Positions 22,628-23,631 of a stretch of 23,631 nt of DNA are shown here, piece by piece. Under the pieces are notes generated by a model. That model was not told where the DNA came from and made no database searches. It was given only the letters and a program-made list of their open reading frames with translations. This stretch comes from an uncultured Clostridium sp. (GTDB lineage Bacteria; Bacillota; Clostridia; Lachnospirales; Lachnospiraceae), in the NCBI GenBank assembly GCA_900541315.1, contig UQJF01000035.1, positions 1 through 23,631 of the forward strand. The letters run 5' to 3'. Each line of letters opens with the position of its first letter. The stretch's first letter is position 1. Made by a program: the position numbers and the translations under genes.

Positions 22628-23170
22628 TCAAATGCAGAGTTCACATATAAAGGTTAGATACCATCCTAATGTAAATACTTCCGTGTTTGCATCTTTTAAA
22701 TGAAGAATTTTTTTATCCTGCACAGCTGTCGCTGGAAGCCCTGGCATTCGATACTCCGGGAAATGATATTTTAATGCATCAACAAAACATTCCTGCATTT
22801 GCACTTCAATTGCTTTGCAAAATAATATACCGCAGCAAGATGCATCAATTTCTGCATTTGCCTGTTTGTATGCATTTTCTAAAAGAAGATATAATTTCAT
22901 ACCCCAAATAAGATTTGATCTTATCTCTGCGCTGAATTTTTTAACATCTTCCATACTATCAAACCCAAATCTGCTTAACTCCTGTGAAGTCAATTCTCTG
23001 CTCATGATATTCGCTTTACTGAGTTCATTTATTACTTCATCCGTTGATGGAATAAACTCTTCATCGCCCTCATTTTCTCCTTGTACATAAGAGACCGGGA
23101 AGGTACTCCCTGTTGGAATTTCTGAGCATAATTTTCTTAATTTTTCCTTATCCGACTCAGCTTTGAATAT
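22628..23170 (-). pseudogene. Unknown accessory gene, 3' part: truncated by IS and frameshifted
   Basis: The frame is open from 23170 (after a stop) to 22628, but the only ATG at 23005 has no Shine-Dalgarno. The upstream in-frame sequence looks coding (KAESDKEKLRKLCSEIPTG, then SYVQGENEGDEEFIPSTDEV). This continues the 23137-23598 gene after a one-base shift. The far end reads GWYLTFI and then CELCI*, where the last five residues come from the insertion-sequence end. The body contains DASCCGILFCKAIEVQMQEC, which recalls HEPN-like helical domains (S-x-x-x-x-x-x-CKA-I/V-E), but I cannot confirm it. No other family is recognised. It is most likely a decayed gene. Confidence 0.65.
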
Positions 23171-23598
23171 TCAGAAACAGATAGTTTTTCACTGGCATTT
23201 GTAATTCCATTTGACATTTTTTTCATTGCCCATGCCAATGGCGAAATTGATAACGAATTTGGAATATAGTTCCCATCTTTTGAAAACTTTAATTCTGCAA
23301 GTGCTATCTCATCATTATTTTCATCTGGGCTTTGACCGTTCCATTCAACATTCTGTGCAATTTTCCGAATGCAGACTTCCTTTCTCATGCACCCAACAAA
23401 AACATTAAAGTCACTCCATGCTGTAAGCTTCATTGCCTCTAAATCAGCTTTTGTCAATGTTTGAAGATTATCCCCGGCCTTAAACCGGACAAAATTCTCT
23501 ACTACTTTTTTCGGGTGCTTGATCAGTCCCTCCTTCAGTTCTTTTTTATATTTAAATACTTTGTTTTCAATTTCTTTACACGGGTAGTTCATTTTCAT
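23137..23598 (-). pseudogene. Unknown accessory gene, 5' part before the frameshift
   Basis: The 153-residue ORF starts at 23598 (ATG, another ATG two codons later), with no convincing Shine-Dalgarno. It ends in SEYSKLSRIRKN*, where a one-base deletion relative to an intact gene would switch to the -1 frame and read SEYSKAESDKEKLRKL in the downstream fragment. The overlap of the two open frames (23139-23170) places the shift near a 5-A run. The sequence is soluble and mixed alpha/beta (VFKYKKELKEGLIKHPKKVV, then TLTKADLEAMKLTAWSDFNVF). I do not recognise it. The start may lie beyond the window if a non-ATG codon is used upstream, but a stop precedes the ATG by 7 codons. Confidence 0.6.
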
Positions 23599-23631
23599 TG
23601 TGGAAAGTGACGAAAATCATTTTTCTTTTTC

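Larger units (their letters stand above)
20533..22644 (-). mobile_element. Complete IS1634-type insertion sequence (IS4 superfamily)
   Basis: The element is about 2.1 kb, with two ORFs on the minus strand. Imperfect terminal inverted repeats match at about 24 of 29 positions: GTGAACTCTGCA at 20537-20548 and its complement at 22633-22644, continuing to a shared CACTAAAA. ATATAA occurs at 20527-20532 and 22645-22650 as a candidate 6-bp target duplication. The left end then carries four extra bases (CATT) outside the repeat, so the exact left boundary is uncertain by 4 bp. The transposase and both ends look intact, so the element may be active. The target was an accessory gene. Confidence 0.85.

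Noticed and set aside
23135..23175. Programmed -1 frameshifting in the accessory gene
   Set aside because: There is no X-XXY-YYZ heptamer at the shift and no clear downstream stem; mutation or assembly error is the simpler reading.

Overview
The window reads as the end of a chromosomal contig from a spore-forming, low-to-moderate GC Firmicute, most likely a Lachnospiraceae-type clostridium. The pointers are sporulation genes (YqfC, YqfD, a SpoVB-like flippase, an alpha/beta-type SASP), an IspH enzyme fused to ribosomal S1 domains (a clostridial arrangement), and DUF3048 and DUF896 proteins. The first 50 bases are not biology: they are an Illumina Nextera i7 adapter ending in the Tn5 mosaic end, joined directly to a truncated proA.

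From about 51 to 12,340 nearly everything is on the minus strand and closely packed. In transcription order it runs yqfC, yqfD, phoH, ybeY, a DUF3048 lipoprotein, a SpoVB-type flippase, a small membrane-anchored protein, two flavoproteins (HI0933/BaiN family, then COG2509), proB, a 206-bp intergenic repeat, a DUF896 protein and proA (cut at the contig end). Several neighbours overlap by 1 or 4 bases (TAATG or ATGA), which implies translational coupling. The themes are sporulation, 16S rRNA maturation, envelope precursor export and proline synthesis. From 12,481 a single plus-strand gene encodes a DUF4397 protein with a duplicated proline/glycine motif. It converges on an orphan cbiG across a 61-nt palindrome. 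A second copy of the intergenic repeat, a SASP gene and a terminator follow. Then comes a minus-strand operon: an HI0933 flavoprotein, cmk and ispH-S1.

From about 19,450 to the end the window becomes AT-richer and accessory. A strong sigma-A promoter points rightward into the 3' end of a minus-strand gene, perhaps marking an island boundary. The island holds a two-gene module: a Cro/C1-like HTH protein and a 179-aa protein that I suspect is a BECR-type nuclease domain. Each has a near-identical palindromic operator upstream, exactly 300 bp apart. Next is a complete IS1634-type insertion sequence (IS4 superfamily, with DDE and Y-R-E-K signature, terminal inverted repeats, a coiled-coil accessory ORF and a transposase leader palindrome). 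It has landed in an unrecognised accessory gene that also carries a frameshift. The most interesting parts are the HTH/BECR-like module with its twin operators, the IS with a putative transposase-binding motif shared between its end and its leader, and the GTCAAAAG-ended intergenic repeat family.
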